Positions 39,069 through 49,607 of a stretch of DNA of 64,000 bases are shown here, one piece after another. A model generated the notes under the pieces. That model saw only the letters and a program-made list of their open reading frames with translations. It ran no database searches and was not told the DNA's origin. Within the stretch, counting starts at the first letter, position 1, and the number at the start of each line of letters is the position of its first letter. Source of the DNA: Azohydromonas aeria. Lineage in GTDB: Bacteria > Pseudomonadota > Gammaproteobacteria > Burkholderiales > Burkholderiaceae_C. A program made the translations under genes and the position numbers. The stretch spans positions 296,596 to 360,595 of the forward strand of contig NZ_VIDQ01000001.1 of the NCBI RefSeq assembly GCF_009760915.1, given 5' to 3'.

Positions 39069-39719
39069 TCAGCCGCGCGGCCGCTCCGACAGCGCCGTGA
39101 GCAGCCCCAGCGCAATGAAGGACGACCCCGCCGCACGCCGGCCCCAGCGCGCCTGCGCAACGCCGCGCCGCAGCCGCGGCGCCAGCACGCTGGCGCCCAG
39201 CACGTAGAGCAGGTCGGTGCTGGCGGCCACGGCCACGAACAGCGCGCCCAGCAGCAGGCTCTGCGCCAGCAGCGGGCCCTGCGGGTTCATGAACTGCGGC
39301 AGGAAGGCGGCGAAGAAGAGGGCGGTCTTGGGGTTCAGCAGCGCGACCACGAAGCCGTCGGCGAACACGCGCCGGTGGCTCTGCTCGCGCAGCCGCGGCG
39401 CGTCCGCCGGCGCATCGCCCTGGCGCCACAGCCGCACGCCGAGGTAGATCAGGTAGGCGGCACCCAGCCACTTCACGACGGTGAAGGCCAGCGACGACAC
39501 CGCGAACAGCGCCGCCAGCCCCAGCGCCGCGCCCGCGGCGTTGCCCAGGTTTCCGAGCGCCACGCCCGCCACCGAGGCCAGCCCGCTGGCGCGCCCCTGC
39601 GCCAGCGTGCGCGTGAGGATGTAGACCACGGCCGGCCCCGGCGTCAGCGCCAGCACCAGGCTGGCGCCGAGGAAGGCGATGAGCAGCGGGGTGGAGGGGA
39701 GCAGGGTGTCCATGGGCAT
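39069..39719 (-). CDS. LysE/RhtB-family amino-acid exporter
   Basis: This 216-residue membrane protein has about six helices and the family signature LTPGPAVVYILTRTLAQGRASGLASVAGVALGN near residue 25, plus LNPKTALFFAAFLPQF in the middle. Members export amino acids or their analogues; the substrate is not predictable. It sits between ureE and ureC with the toxin-antitoxin pair, where it interrupts the usual urease gene order. Confidence 0.88.
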   Translation of the reverse strand: MPMDTLLPSTPLLIAFLGASLVLALTPGPAVVYILTRTLAQGRASGLASVAGVALGNLGNAAGAALGLAALFAVSSLAFTVVKWLGAAYLIYLGVRLWRQGDAPADAPRLREQSHRRVFADGFVVALLNPKTALFFAAFLPQFMNPQGPLLAQSLLLGALFVAVAASTDLLYVLGASVLAPRLRRGVAQARWGRRAAGSSFIALGLLTALSERPRG

Positions 39720-39743
39720 TCTTCAAGCGAGGTGACGGAGCCC

Positions 39744-40040
39744 TCAGACGCGACCCTGCCAATAGCCCGGCTTGCGGCGTTGATGAGCCACGGCGTAGAT
39801 CTGCGGACCCCGCTCGGTGTCTTCCTCGTAAATCAACGTGTAGGGGAAGCGGTCGAAATGAAAAACTTGAAGGCCGAAGTTCCCATGCTGACCCAGTTGC
39901 TGGTTCTCGATCAGCAGACCCAGGACCCGCTCGTACTCCTGCAGGAAGGCCTCGGCAATGGCCCGGCTGGCGTGCCTGGCGTAGTACACGGAGGCGTCGC
40001 CCAGCTCAGCCTCGGCATCCGGATGGAGCCAGTGGCTCAT
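39744..40040 (-). CDS. RelE/ParE-superfamily toxin
   Basis: This 98-residue protein resembles ParE-type plasmid-stabilisation toxins. It has an N-terminal WLHPDAEAELGDASVYYA helix pair, a central strand, and a C-terminal FPYTLIYEED and YAVAHQRRKPGYW block, the typical end of ParE. Its start overlaps the antitoxin stop by ATGA. In this family, members block either DNA gyrase or translation; the target here is not predictable. Confidence 0.85.
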   Translation of the reverse strand: MSHWLHPDAEAELGDASVYYARHASRAIAEAFLQEYERVLGLLIENQQLGQHGNFGLQVFHFDRFPYTLIYEEDTERGPQIYAVAHQRRKPGYWQGRV

Positions 40041-40270
40041 CCCAGCCGGGCTCGAATCCGTGCCAGCGCCTCGTCTCCAGGCACCATGGCCACTTTCCCG
40101 GCGCGAACCTCCTCGCGCCGCTGCTGCGCCAGCCGCAGCCAGGTCTCCTGGCTTTCAGGCGCCTCGCCTTGCGGCTCGAAGCTCGCAAGCAGTACCTCCA
40201 GCAGCCGAGCCCGTTCCTCAGCCGGCAGACCGAGCACCTGTGCTTGCAGCTCTTGAACGGGAACGGTCAT
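40037..40270 (-). CDS. Addiction-module antitoxin (TIGR02574-like)
   Basis: This 77-residue protein matches the short antitoxin family paired with ParE/RelE toxins. It has LPAEERARLLEVLLASFE near residue 15 and a W-x-x-A-x-x-R-R-E-E-x-x-x-G segment followed by a short C-terminal helix. The ATG at 40270 is chosen because translation of the four codons upstream adds nothing family-like. It is directly upstream of the toxin gene, 37 bases from ureC. Confidence 0.8.
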   Translation of the reverse strand: MTVPVQELQAQVLGLPAEERARLLEVLLASFEPQGEAPESQETWLRLAQQRREEVRAGKVAMVPGDEALARIRARLG

Positions 40271-40307
40271 GGGGAACTCCAGCAAGGCAAATGGTGCTGA
40301 CAGGATC

Positions 40308-42035
<1,728 letters not shown>

Positions 42036-42042
42036 GGGTGTG

Positions 42043-42357
42043 TCAGAGCTTTCCTTGAACGAGGCCCCGGAAGCCCCAGACCTCGCGCGCGCCGGCGTAA
42101 TCGACCAGCTCGACCGTGCGCTGCTGGCCCGGCTCGAAGCGCACCGCCGTGCCCGAAGGGATGTTCAGCCGCATGCCGCGCGCGGCCTCGCGGTCGAAGC
42201 GCAAGGCGCCGTTGGTTTCGGCGAAGTGGTAGTGGGAGCCGACCTGGATCGGGCGGTCGCCCGCGTTCTCCACCACGAGCTGCAGCGTGCGCCGCCCGGG
42301 GTTGAGCTCCAGCTCGGCGCCGTCGTCGGTGAGCAGCTCGCCGGGGATCATGCTCAT
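42043..42357 (-). CDS. ureB: Urease beta subunit
   Basis: This 104-residue structural subunit has the standard IPGELL opening, [19 protein letters not shown] and the [21 protein letters not shown] block. The ATG at 42357 overlaps the stop of the upstream small gene by ATGA, which favours it over the ATG at 42351 two codons later. Confidence 0.96.
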   Translation of the reverse strand: MSMIPGELLTDDGAELELNPGRRTLQLVVENAGDRPIQVGSHYHFAETNGALRFDREAARGMRLNIPSGTAVRFEPGQQRTVELVDYAGAREVWGFRGLVQGKL

Positions 42358-42533
42358 TTGCGCCGCGTGCTCCACAGCGCCGCGGCCACCACCGCGGCCA
42401 GCACGACGTAGCCGAAGGTGTCGCCGGCATGCCAGTGCGAGACGCCGGGCAGGCCGTGGCCTTCATGCGCCTGCGCCAGGCCGGCGGCGCCGCCCAGCGC
42501 GGCGGCAAAAATAGCCTTCAGGGAATGCTTCAT
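42354..42533 (-). CDS. Small exported or membrane protein between ureA and ureB (unassigned)
   Basis: This 59-residue protein has a cleavable-looking signal peptide ([22 protein letters not shown]). A short His-rich outer segment follows ([15 protein letters not shown]), then one transmembrane helix (about residues 38-54) and a basic STRRK end. The four His residues in HEGHG and HWH could bind metal, which would suit a nickel-related role. The opening resembles HupE/UreJ-type proteins, but it is far too short to be one. It overlaps ureB by ATGA, so it is translated with the urease operon. I do not know its function. Confidence 0.75.
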   Translation of the reverse strand: MKHSLKAIFAAALGGAAGLAQAHEGHGLPGVSHWHAGDTFGYVVLAAVVAAALWSTRRK

Positions 42534-42577
42534 GGTTGTGCGTTTTTGGGTTGTTGTTGCACCGATGTGGTGCCTGC

Positions 42578-42880
42578 TCAGGCAATGGGTTGGTGCACGG
42601 TGACCAGCTTGGTGCCATCGGGGAAGGTGGCCTCGATCTGGATCTCCGGGATCATCTCGGCCACGCCCTCCATCACGTCGTCGCGGCTGAGGATGGTTTT
42701 TCCTTCGCCCATGAGCTGCGCCACGGACTTGCCGTCGCGGGCGCCCTCCATGATGGCGGCGCTCAGCAGCGCCACGGCCTCGGGGTAGTTGAGCTTCAGG
42801 CCGCGCGCGCGGCGGCGCTCGGCCAGCAGCGCGGCGGTGAAGATCAGCAGCTTGTCTTTCTCGCGGGGCGTGAGTTCCAT
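42578..42880 (-). CDS. ureA: Urease gamma subunit
   Basis: This 100-residue structural subunit has [27 protein letters not shown], then [28 protein letters not shown] and the VTVHQPI end. It is the first gene of the minus-strand urease run; ureD, usually just upstream, is not here but at 59398-60219. Upstream lies a 100-base divergent region shared with the permease-kinase gene. Confidence 0.97.
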   Translation of the reverse strand: MELTPREKDKLLIFTAALLAERRRARGLKLNYPEAVALLSAAIMEGARDGKSVAQLMGEGKTILSRDDVMEGVAEMIPEIQIEATFPDGTKLVTVHQPIA

Positions 42881-42901
42881 GGGCCGGACTTTTAGCACGA
42901 T

Positions 42902-42967
42902 GGATGCCGGACATCCCTCCAATGGGGGGTCGCTGGTGCGTTTCTTGAACGGGACAGGGGCTGTCCC
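42902..42967. promoter_or_regulatory. Divergent control region with inverted repeats (ureA / permease-kinase)
   Basis: The 100 bases between ureA and the kinase gene contain GGATG-ccgga-CATCC at 42902-42916, a CCCTCC-aat-GGGGGG arm pair near 42916-42930, and a perfect GGGACAG-ggg-CTGTCCC at 42951-42967. The last lies 13 bases before the kinase ATG. At least one could bind the partner regulator encoded at 46522-47469. No clear sigma-70 or sigma-54 promoter could be assigned. Confidence 0.45.
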
Positions 42968-42980
42968 CGATGCCCGACCG

Positions 42981-45900
42981 ATGAATCCCCCGCCGTCCCC
43001 GTCGTCCACCTCCGCCGCCGATGCCGCCGGCGAGCCGCTGCAGCGCGTCGTGAAGATCCGGCGCGACTACAACGCCTGGGTGGCGCGCGAGTCGATGGAG
43101 GACTACGCGCTGCGCTTCACGCCGCGCGCCTTCCGGCGCTGGAGCCCGGCGCGCGTGGCGCACACCGCCTTCGGCGCGTCCTCGTTCCTGGTGCTGGAGG
43201 CCGTGGGCGCGACGCTGCTGGTGCAGCACGGCTTCACCAACGCGGCGCTGGCGATCCTGGTGACGGGGCTGCTGATCGTGCTGGCCGGGCTGCCCATCAG
43301 CGTCTATGCCGCGCGGCACGGCGTGGACATGGACCTGCTCACCCGCGGCGCGGGCTTCGGCTACCTGGGCTCGACCGTGACCTCGCTGGTCTACGCCTGC
43401 TTCACCTTCACCTTCTTCGCGCTGGAGGCCGCCGTGATGGCCTACGCGCTCGACCTGGTGTTCGGCCTGCCGCCGGCCTGGGGCTACCTGGTGTGCTCGC
43501 TGGTCGTGATCCCGCTGGTCACGCACGGCGTCACCGTCATCAGCGCGCTGCAGATCTGGACCCAGCCGCTGTGGCTGCTGATGCTGGTCGCGCCCTACGC
43601 GGTGGTGCTGCACCAGCAGCCCGGGCTGCTGCACGGCCTCTCCCAGCACCCCGGCGCCGACGGCAGCGCGGGTTTCACCTTGCTGGGCTTCGGCGCGGCC
43701 ACGACGGTGGGCATCGCGCTGATCCTGCAGATGGGCGAGCAGGCCGACTACCTGCGCTTCATGCCGGAGCCCGCACCCGGCCGGCGCGGGAAATTGCGCT
43801 GGTGGGGCGCGGTGCTGATGGGCGGCCCGGGCTGGGTCGTGCCGGGCGTGCTGAAGATGCTCGGCGGCGCGCTGCTGGCGCACCTGTGCCTCACGCACAT
43901 GATGCCCACCGAGCTGGCGGTGGACCCGAGCCGCATGTACCTCGCCGCCTACGAGTTCGTCTTTCCGCACTACGGCTGGGCGGTGGCGGCCACGGGGCTG
44001 TTCGTGGTGGTGTCGCAGCTCAAGATCAACGTCACCAACGCCTACGCCGGGTCGCTGGCCTGGAGCAACTTCTTCTCGCGCGCCACGCACAGCCACCCCG
44101 GGCGCGTGGTGTGGATGGCCTTCAACATCCTCATCGCGCTGGTGCTGATGGAGCTCGACGTGTTCCAGGCCCTGGGCCACGTGCTGGGCCTGTTCGCCAA
44201 CGTGGCCGTGGCCTGGATCATGGCCGTGGTGGCGGACCTGGTGATCAACAAGCCGATGGGCTGGTCGCCGCCGGGCATCGAGTTCCGCCGCGCGCACCTG
44301 CACGACGTGAACCCGGTGGGCATCGGCGCCATGGGCCTGGCATCCCTGCTGTCCATCGCCGCGCACCTGGGCGCCTTCGGCGCGCTGGCGCAGGCCTTCT
44401 CGGCGCTGGTCGCCATGGCCACCGCGCTGGTCGCGGCGCCGCTGATCGCCTGGGCCACGAAGGGCCGCTTCTACATCGCGCGGCCGGTGCACCGGATCGT
44501 GCCGGCGAAGGCCGCGGCGGCCGCCGCCGCGCCCATCGGCCAGGCCGCGCCTGGCGCCCGGCCCGCGCCTGTCGCTCAGGTCGCACCTGTCGGCCAGGCC
44601 GCACCCGTGAAATGCGTGGTCTGCGAGCGCCGCTACGAGGCCGAGGACATGGCGCAGTGCCCGGCCTACCACGGGATGATCTGCTCGCTGTGCTGCACGC
44701 TCGATGCGCGCTGCGGCGACCTGTGCAAGCCGCACGCGCGGCTGGCGCAGCAGTGGGAGCGGCTGCTGCGCGCGCTGCTGCCGCGCGCGGCCGGCGCCTA
44801 CCTTGACAAGGGCCTGGCGCCGTTCCTGCTGGTCGCGCTGCCCGGCGCGCCGCTGCTGGGGCTGGCGCTGTGGCTGTTGCACCGCCACGCCGCGGCCGGC
44901 GGCAGTTTCACCGCCGAGGCGCTGCTGGCGCTGCCGGTGGCGGGCATGGTGCTGTGGTGGCTGGTGCTGGCGCAGCGCAGCCGCACCCTGGCGCAGGAGG
45001 AGAGCCGGCGCCAGACCGCCGCGCTGCAGCGCGAGGTGGAGGCGCACCGCCGCACCGACGCCGCGCTGCAGCAGGCCAAGCTGGCGGCCGAGGCCGCCAA
45101 CCAGGCCAAGAGCCGCTACATCAGCGCCATCAGCCACGAGCTGCGCACGCCGCTGAACTCGATCCTGGGCTACGCCCAGCTGCTGGAGGACGACGCCGCC
45201 ATGCCGCCGCGGCGCCAGCACGCGGTGCAGGTCATCCGCCGCGGCGGCGAGCACCTGCTGTCGCTGATCGAGGGGACGCTGGAGCTGTCGCGCATCGAGA
45301 GCGGCCGGGTGCAGCTGCAGGTCAAGCCGATGGCGCTGCCGGAAACGGTCACGGAGATCGCGCGGCTGTTCGAGCTGCAGGCCACGGCCAAGGGGCTGGA
45401 CTTCCGCACCGAGATCGCCGGCACGCTGCCGCCCTGGGTGCGGGCCGACGAGCGGCGGCTGCGCCAGGTGCTGATCAACCTGCTGGGCAATGCCGTGAAG
45501 TTCACCGCCGCCGGGCGCGTGACGCTGCGCGTGCACGTCGCGCGGCAGATCGCGCGCTTCGAGGTGCAGGACAGCGGCCCGGGCATGAGCGCGCAGGAGC
45601 TGGAGCGCGTGTTCGAGCCCTTCGAGCGCGGCAGCGCCCACGGCGGCGGCTCGGGCCTGGGGCTGACCATCGCGCGCATGCTCGTCATCCTCATGGGCGG
45701 CGAGCTCACGGCCACCAGCACCCTGGGGCAGGGCAGCACCTTCACCCTGAAGCTGTTCCTGCCGCAGGTGGACGCCCCGCCGCCGCAGGCCGCACGCGGC
45801 GCGCGCCGCGGCTACCTGGGGCCGCGGCGGCGGCTGCTGGTGGTGGACAACGAGCAGGCGGACCGCGAGCTGCTGCTCAACCTGCTGGAGCCGCTGGGCT

Positions 45901-46541
45901 TCGAGTGCCACCAGGCCGCCAGCGGCGAGCAGGCGCTGGCGCTGTGGCCCGCGCTGCGGCCCGACGCCGTGTTCATGGACCTGGCCATGCCGGGCCTGGA
46001 CGGCTGGCAGACGCTGCAGCGGCTGCGCGCGCTGGGCCTGGGCGACGACGCGCCGGTGGCCATCGTCTCGGCCAACGCCTTTGATCGCGGCTTCGACAAC
46101 GACCCCGGCGTCACGGCACAGGACTTCTTCGTGAAGCCGGTGCGCGTGGACGATCTACTCGATTGGCTGGAGCGGCGATTGAAATTGGCGTGGATCGAGG
46201 AGGTGCCCACGCTCGCGCCAGCTCCAACGCCGGCGCCGGCACGGCCCGCTGCGCCGCCGGCCCTGCCCGACATGCAGGCTGCGCCGCCTGCAACGCCGCC
46301 CGACGCCGCCTGGCGCCCCGACCTCACCCTGCTGCGCGCCCTGGACGACGCCCTGCGCCGCGGCCACGTGCGCGGCGCGCGGCAGGCGCTGGAGCGCATC
46401 GAGCAATCCGACGACATTCACGGGCCGGCCTTCGCGGCCCCGCTGCGCGCGCTGCTGCAGCGCTTCGAGCTCGACGCCCTGGCCGGCGCCGTGCGCAAGA
46501 CCCTGGAATCCCTGGACCAAGATGAACAACGAGCCGCCTGA
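42981..46541 (+). CDS. NCS1-permease / cysteine-rich / hybrid histidine kinase fusion
   Basis: This is a 1186-residue sensor. Residues about 55-495 are a multi-helix domain of the purine-cytosine permease (NCS1) type, with [30 protein letters not shown] and [11 protein letters not shown] module at about 545-583 has eight Cys plus His ([28 protein letters not shown]), a likely zinc site. Two more helices (about 612-665) and a coiled coil lead to a HisKA domain with His719 in SHELRTP, and a HATPase with [10 protein letters not shown] and [10 protein letters not shown] receiver has Asp1000 in VFMDLAMPG. The helical C-terminal 75 residues may act as a phosphotransfer or regulatory tail. It probably senses a substrate through the permease domain. 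The ATG at 42981 fits the family start; it overlaps its regulator gene. Confidence 0.9.
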   Translation: MNPPPSPSSTSAADAAGEPLQRVVKIRRDYNAWVARESMEDYALRFTPRAFRRWSPARVAHTAFGASSFLVLEAVGATLLVQHGFTNAALAILVTGLLIVLAGLPISVYAARHGVDMDLLTRGAGFGYLGSTVTSLVYACFTFTFFALEAAVMAYALDLVFGLPPAWGYLVCSLVVIPLVTHGVTVISALQIWTQPLWLLMLVAPYAVVLHQQPGLLHGLSQHPGADGSAGFTLLGFGAATTVGIALILQMGEQADYLRFMPEPAPGRRGKLRWWGAVLMGGPGWVVPGVLKMLGGALLAHLCLTHMMPTELAVDPSRMYLAAYEFVFPHYGWAVAATGLFVVVSQLKINVTNAYAGSLAWSNFFSRATHSHPGRVVWMAFNILIALVLMELDVFQALGHVLGLFANVAVAWIMAVVADLVINKPMGWSPPGIEFRRAHLHDVNPVGIGAMGLASLLSIAAHLGAFGALAQAFSALVAMATALVAAPLIAWATKGRFYIARPVHRIVPAKAAAAAAAPIGQAAPGARPAPVAQVAPVGQAAPVKCVVCERRYEAEDMAQCPAYHGMICSLCCTLDARCGDLCKPHARLAQQWERLLRALLPRAAGAYLDKGLAPFLLVALPGAPLLGLALWLLHRHAAAGGSFTAEALLALPVAGMVLWWLVLAQRSRTLAQEESRRQTAALQREVEAHRRTDAALQQAKLAAEAANQAKSRYISAISHELRTPLNSILGYAQLLEDDAAMPPRRQHAVQVIRRGGEHLLSLIEGTLELSRIESGRVQLQVKPMALPETVTEIARLFELQATAKGLDFRTEIAGTLPPWVRADERRLRQVLINLLGNAVKFTAAGRVTLRVHVARQIARFEVQDSGPGMSAQELERVFEPFERGSAHGGGSGLGLTIARMLVILMGGELTATSTLGQGSTFTLKLFLPQVDAPPPQAARGARRGYLGPRRRLLVVDNEQADRELLLNLLEPLGFECHQAASGEQALALWPALRPDAVFMDLAMPGLDGWQTLQRLRALGLGDDAPVAIVSANAFDRGFDNDPGVTAQDFFVKPVRVDDLLDWLERRLKLAWIEEVPTLAPAPTPAPARPAAPPALPDMQAAPPATPPDAAWRPDLTLLRALDDALRRGHVRGARQALERIEQSDDIHGPAFAAPLRALLQRFELDALAGAVRKTLESLDQDEQRAA

Positions 46542-47469
46542 GCTGGACCTGGACCGAGGCGCCGGCGTGGTGCTGGTGGTGGACGACGTGCCCGACAACC
46601 TGGCGCTGCTGCACGACGCGCTCGACGAGGGCGGCTACACCGTGCTGGTGGCCACCTCGGGCGAGCAGGCGCTGCAGCGCGCGGGGCAGGCCGACATCGT
46701 GCTGCTCGACGCCGTGATGCCGGGCATGGACGGCTTTGAGGTGGCACGCCGGCTGCGCGGCGACCCGCGCACCGCCGCCACGCCCATCGTCTTCATGACC
46801 GGCCTGACCGAGAGCGAGCACCTCGTGAAAGCCTTTGCCGCGGGCGTCAACGACTACGTGACCAAGCCCGTGCGCACGAGCGAGGTGCTGGCGCGCATGG
46901 CGGCGCACCTGCACAGCGCGCGCAGCCAGACGCAGGCGCGCCGCGTCCTCGACGCCTTCGGCCATGCCAGCGTGGTGCTGCGCGGGCGCGACGGCCGCCT
47001 GGTGTGGCAGACGGCGCTGGCGCGGCAGCTGCTGGCCGAGTTCTTCAAGGGCGCCGACGCCACCGGGGACAACGGCCTGGCGCCCGCGCCGCTGCGCCAG
47101 TGGATGGGTGAAAAGCCCGCGCTGGGCGCCACCTTCGCCGTGAGCCAGGGCGCGCGGCGCCTGACCTTCGTGCTGCACGAGGCGATGGGCGAGGGCGAGT
47201 GGCTGCTGGTGCTGCGCGAGCAGTCCGACGCCGCCACCATCGCCGCTTTAGGCCCGGCCTTCGGCCTGACGGCGCGCGAATCGCAGGTGCTCTACTGGGT
47301 ATTGCAGGGAAAGACCAACCGGGACATCGGCGACATCCTGGGCACCAGCCCGCGGACTATCACGAAGCACCTGGAGCACGTGTTCGAGAAACTCGGGGTG
47401 GAAACGCGCACCGCCGCCGCGGCGCTGGTAATGCAGCGGCTGGGGCCGATGACGGCGGCGGGGCGGTGA
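46522..47469 (+). CDS. Response regulator with LuxR-type output
   Basis: This 315-residue regulator overlaps the permease-kinase by 20 bases and is its likely partner. The receiver (about 15-130) has acceptor Asp63 in IVLLDAVMPGMDG, Thr in VFMTGLTES and Lys in VTKPVRT. A middle segment (about 140-235) with VLRGRDGRLVWQTALARQLL looks like a degenerate PAS/GAF fold. A LuxR helix-turn-helix at about 245-305 (FGLTARESQVLYWVLQGKTNRDIGDIL, then TSPRTITKHLEHVFEKLGV) binds DNA. Position between urease and urea-transport operons suggests these as targets. Confidence 0.92.
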   Translation: MNNEPPELDLDRGAGVVLVVDDVPDNLALLHDALDEGGYTVLVATSGEQALQRAGQADIVLLDAVMPGMDGFEVARRLRGDPRTAATPIVFMTGLTESEHLVKAFAAGVNDYVTKPVRTSEVLARMAAHLHSARSQTQARRVLDAFGHASVVLRGRDGRLVWQTALARQLLAEFFKGADATGDNGLAPAPLRQWMGEKPALGATFAVSQGARRLTFVLHEAMGEGEWLLVLREQSDAATIAALGPAFGLTARESQVLYWVLQGKTNRDIGDILGTSPRTITKHLEHVFEKLGVETRTAAAALVMQRLGPMTAAGR

Positions 47470-47565
47470 AAACGGCTTGAAATATTTCCGTGATATCGGC
47501 GAAAGCCGGCCATCGAGTTCGATGTGGAAGGCCGCAGCGTTTTCAAGCGCTGCAGCGCCCCGGCA

Positions 47566-48116
47566 TCAAGACTGCTGAGTCTTCTTCAGGCGCCGGCTCC
47601 AGCCCACCGCCATCAATCCCGAAACCACCAAAGCCAAACTGGTGGGCTCGGGCACCGGCACCAGGCTGGCGCTGAAGGTGATGGGCAATTCAGTCACGAT
47701 ACTCGTGCCGTTGGTGAGCACTTCGAGATAAGTGGCCGGCGTCAGGAAATAGGCATAGAACGGATTGGAATAGGTGCCGTCAGCCAGCGAGAAACCCAGG
47801 CCATGGACGGTGAGTTGATCCGGCCCGGCGACGCGGATCAGGTTGTCGCCGGTAAATGGTTCGTTGCCTGGGATGGAAAGACCGGTCGGGTACAGCCCGG
47901 TGATGGCGACACCGTTGCGGTTGCCGGAGATGGACAGGATTTCATAAAAACCGCTGCCGTCCGCCGTGTCCGTGGTGGTCAGCGTGCCGCTGGCCATGAT
48001 GCCCGCGCCCGAATAACTCCAGTTCCAGTTCAGCGTTGCCTGGGCACTGCCCGCGGCCAGGGCCAGTGCCGTCGCCAGCGTGGCGGCAAGTTTGTTTTTT
48101 TGGACAAGATTTTCAC
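47566..48116 (-). pseudogene. PEP-CTERM exported protein with a one-base frameshift in an A-tract
   Basis: The body ends with the PEP-CTERM sorting signal: VPEPTSLALVVSGLMAVGW and a basic RRLKK tail, which an exosortase recognises. Reading upstream, the frame contains a good signal-peptide core (NKLAATLATALALAAGSAQA) but no start codon. A GTG at 48116 with GGGAGA seven bases before it begins MKILSKK in another frame. The two frames join only if the run of seven A on the minus strand (48095-48101) had eight. So this is a frameshifted gene, a phase-variable tract or a sequencing error. Repaired, it would be 183 residues. The function of the mature domain is not recognised. Confidence 0.75.
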
Positions 48117-48427
48117 GCAGATTCTCCCGGTCTCGCGCCGTATCGGCACTTGCTGCTCGGAAATCGGCGTCCGGTGAAAGGGGGCTGCACCGGACCGCCC
48201 TGGAATCCGGCGCAGGCCGCGAGGCGGCTGCGCCGGTGACTGCCTTGGGTACTGCTGCGGTGGATTCTTGTGAGCTTGGTCAGGCCTGGCACCACCCGGC
48301 GCCGTGCCAGGCTTCAAGTCGTGAACCAGTTCACGAACCGGGCATGCCGGACCGGTGGCCCGGCCGTTGTCCTACGCCGACGCCCCGGCGCCGAATGCCA
48401 CATGACCAGCATTATTCCTGGCCGCCG
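48117..48427. promoter_or_regulatory. Intergenic region with two strong dyads
   Basis: This stretch of about 310 bases has no supported gene. It contains a perfect nine-base dyad GCCTGGCAC / GTGCCAGGC (48284-48292 with 48304-48312) and a perfect TCGTGAA-ccag-TTCACGA at 48319-48336. The second has the size and symmetry of a repressor operator. A sigma-54 promoter, common for PEP-CTERM genes, was looked for and not found. Confidence 0.4.
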
Positions 48428-48622
48428 TTATCGCGTTTCTTGTACTCGCTTTTTACGCTGGCTTTGGACCACTGCCAGGCCGGCAAGGCAGGATAGGATT
48501 GCCGTAATTTCAACGACAAGAAGTGAAGTTTCCCAAGGTAATTGCAGGGCGAACACGCACACAGCCCAGGCCACCCCTGCGCCAGCCGCAAGAAAAACTA
48601 GGCCGAAAATCAGCAATCTCAT
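48428..48622 (-). CDS. Small two-helix membrane protein (hypothetical)
   Basis: This 64-residue protein is predicted to span the membrane twice (about residues 2-22 and 32-53) and to end in a basic SQRKKRVQETR tail. I do not recognise it. A GGAG with eight-base spacing precedes the ATG at 48622. It lies 33 bases after the AhpD-like gene in the same direction and could be its operon partner. The call rests on composition, ribosome site and context only. Confidence 0.5.
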   Translation of the reverse strand: MRLLIFGLVFLAAGAGVAWAVCVFALQLPWETSLLVVEITAILSCLAGLAVVQSQRKKRVQETR

Positions 48623-48655
48623 TTCTGCGGCTCCGTTGTCAGGCCGTTGGCCTGC

Positions 48656-49072
48656 TTAATCGTGGTCGGAAGCGCCTGCGTCAAAAGCCACATCGACCGG
48701 CACCTGCAAGCCCGTGACGAGGTGGTTCGTCTTGGCGGCCAGCGAAATGATCGCCAACAGTTCCGCGTGCTGTGCATCCGTCATGCCCTGGGCCCGCGCC
48801 GCCGCGGTGTGGGAATGCACACAATAGCTGCACGAATTGGCCACCGAGACCGCGATGTAAATGAGCTCCTTGGTCAGCGGATCGAATTCCGAGGGCGTGG
48901 CCATCACCTGCTTGACCTCGGTCCAGGTCTTTTCCAGCAGCGCCGGGTCGAAGGCGAGGCTGCGCCAGAGGTTGTTGATGAAATCCGTCTTGCGCGTGGC
49001 GCGGATGTCGTCGAAGACGGCTTTCACGCGGGGATTGGATTCCGGGTCAGCGGGCGGTTTTATGGTGGACAT
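48656..49072 (-). CDS. Carboxymuconolactone decarboxylase / AhpD-family protein
   Basis: This 138-residue helical protein has the AhpD-type redox motif CSYCVHSHTAAARAQGM, with the Cys pair and the two His that form the active site, and LTKELIYIAVSVAN before it. Members reduce peroxides or disulfides with a partner peroxiredoxin, but no such partner is nearby. The ATG at 49072 gives a normal N-terminus; upstream in-frame codons run into the next gene. Confidence 0.85.
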   Translation of the reverse strand: MSTIKPPADPESNPRVKAVFDDIRATRKTDFINNLWRSLAFDPALLEKTWTEVKQVMATPSEFDPLTKELIYIAVSVANSCSYCVHSHTAAARAQGMTDAQHAELLAIISLAAKTNHLVTGLQVPVDVAFDAGASDHD

Positions 49073-49106
49073 GGGCGGGTGGCGGCCGTTGAGAAGAAAA
49101 GCGCGA

Positions 49107-49607
49107 TCAGTTCGCGCCTTGCCAGGAAAACCGCGCCGCGTGCTCCAGCCGGTATTCGTCCAGCGGCCCGATGCGCGGCGTGGCGGCGGGAATGTTGCAG
49201 TGCTGCCTGAGATAGACGAAGGCCGTGAAAATTTCCGTGGCCGGCGGGTCGAAGCGCTCGACGCCGATTTCGACGCGCTCATAACCGTCCGGATCGCCGG
49301 TGCGCTCCAGCCGGTCCATGCGCTGGATGTCGGCGTCGGTGATTTCATACAACTCGCCGACGACTTGATGGCCGTGTCCCGGCGGGGAAACCAGGCAGGG
49401 CACTTCGCCCTTACCCAGGAGATACAGGCCAAATTTGTCCGACGTGCGGAATTGGCCCGGCACGCGGCGGCCGGTATTGACGTGCTGATTGACGAAACCC
49501 TGCTTCAGGGAGCCGTAGACGAAGAGGTGGGGCATAGGTGGGGTGTGCAATTCAGGCGATGAGAAATCCTGTCGTGCAAATCGGTAGCTGTTATTGTTCG
49601 TACTCAT
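49107..49607 (-). CDS. Gamma-glutamylcyclotransferase (AIG2/GGCT-like) family protein
   Basis: This 166-residue protein has the signature LFVYGSLKQGFVNQ, the catalytic Glu in VVGELYEITDADIQRMDRLE and the FTAFVYLR block of the GGCT-like fold, which acts on gamma-glutamyl amines. The ATG at 49607 overlaps the stop of the upstream gene (ATGA), suggesting coupling. The family usually starts at the internal ATG at 49535 (MPHLFVYGSL), so the first 24 residues may not be translated. Confidence 0.82.
   Translation of the reverse strand: MSTNNNSYRFARQDFSSPELHTPPMPHLFVYGSLKQGFVNQHVNTGRRVPGQFRTSDKFGLYLLGKGEVPCLVSPPGHGHQVVGELYEITDADIQRMDRLERTGDPDGYERVEIGVERFDPPATEIFTAFVYLRQHCNIPAATPRIGPLDEYRLEHAARFSWQGAN

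Noticed and set aside
42354..45911. Very long minus-strand open frame (over 1100 codons) opposite the permease-kinase gene
   Set aside because: It is a GC-rich shadow: its product is His/Arg/Gln-rich with no domain, while the plus strand encodes recognisable permease and kinase motifs. Only its last 60 codons (42354-42533) form a real small gene.
48284..48312. TGGCAC dyad read as a sigma-54 promoter for the PEP-CTERM gene
   Set aside because: The -12 TTGC element is missing at the required distance on either strand.
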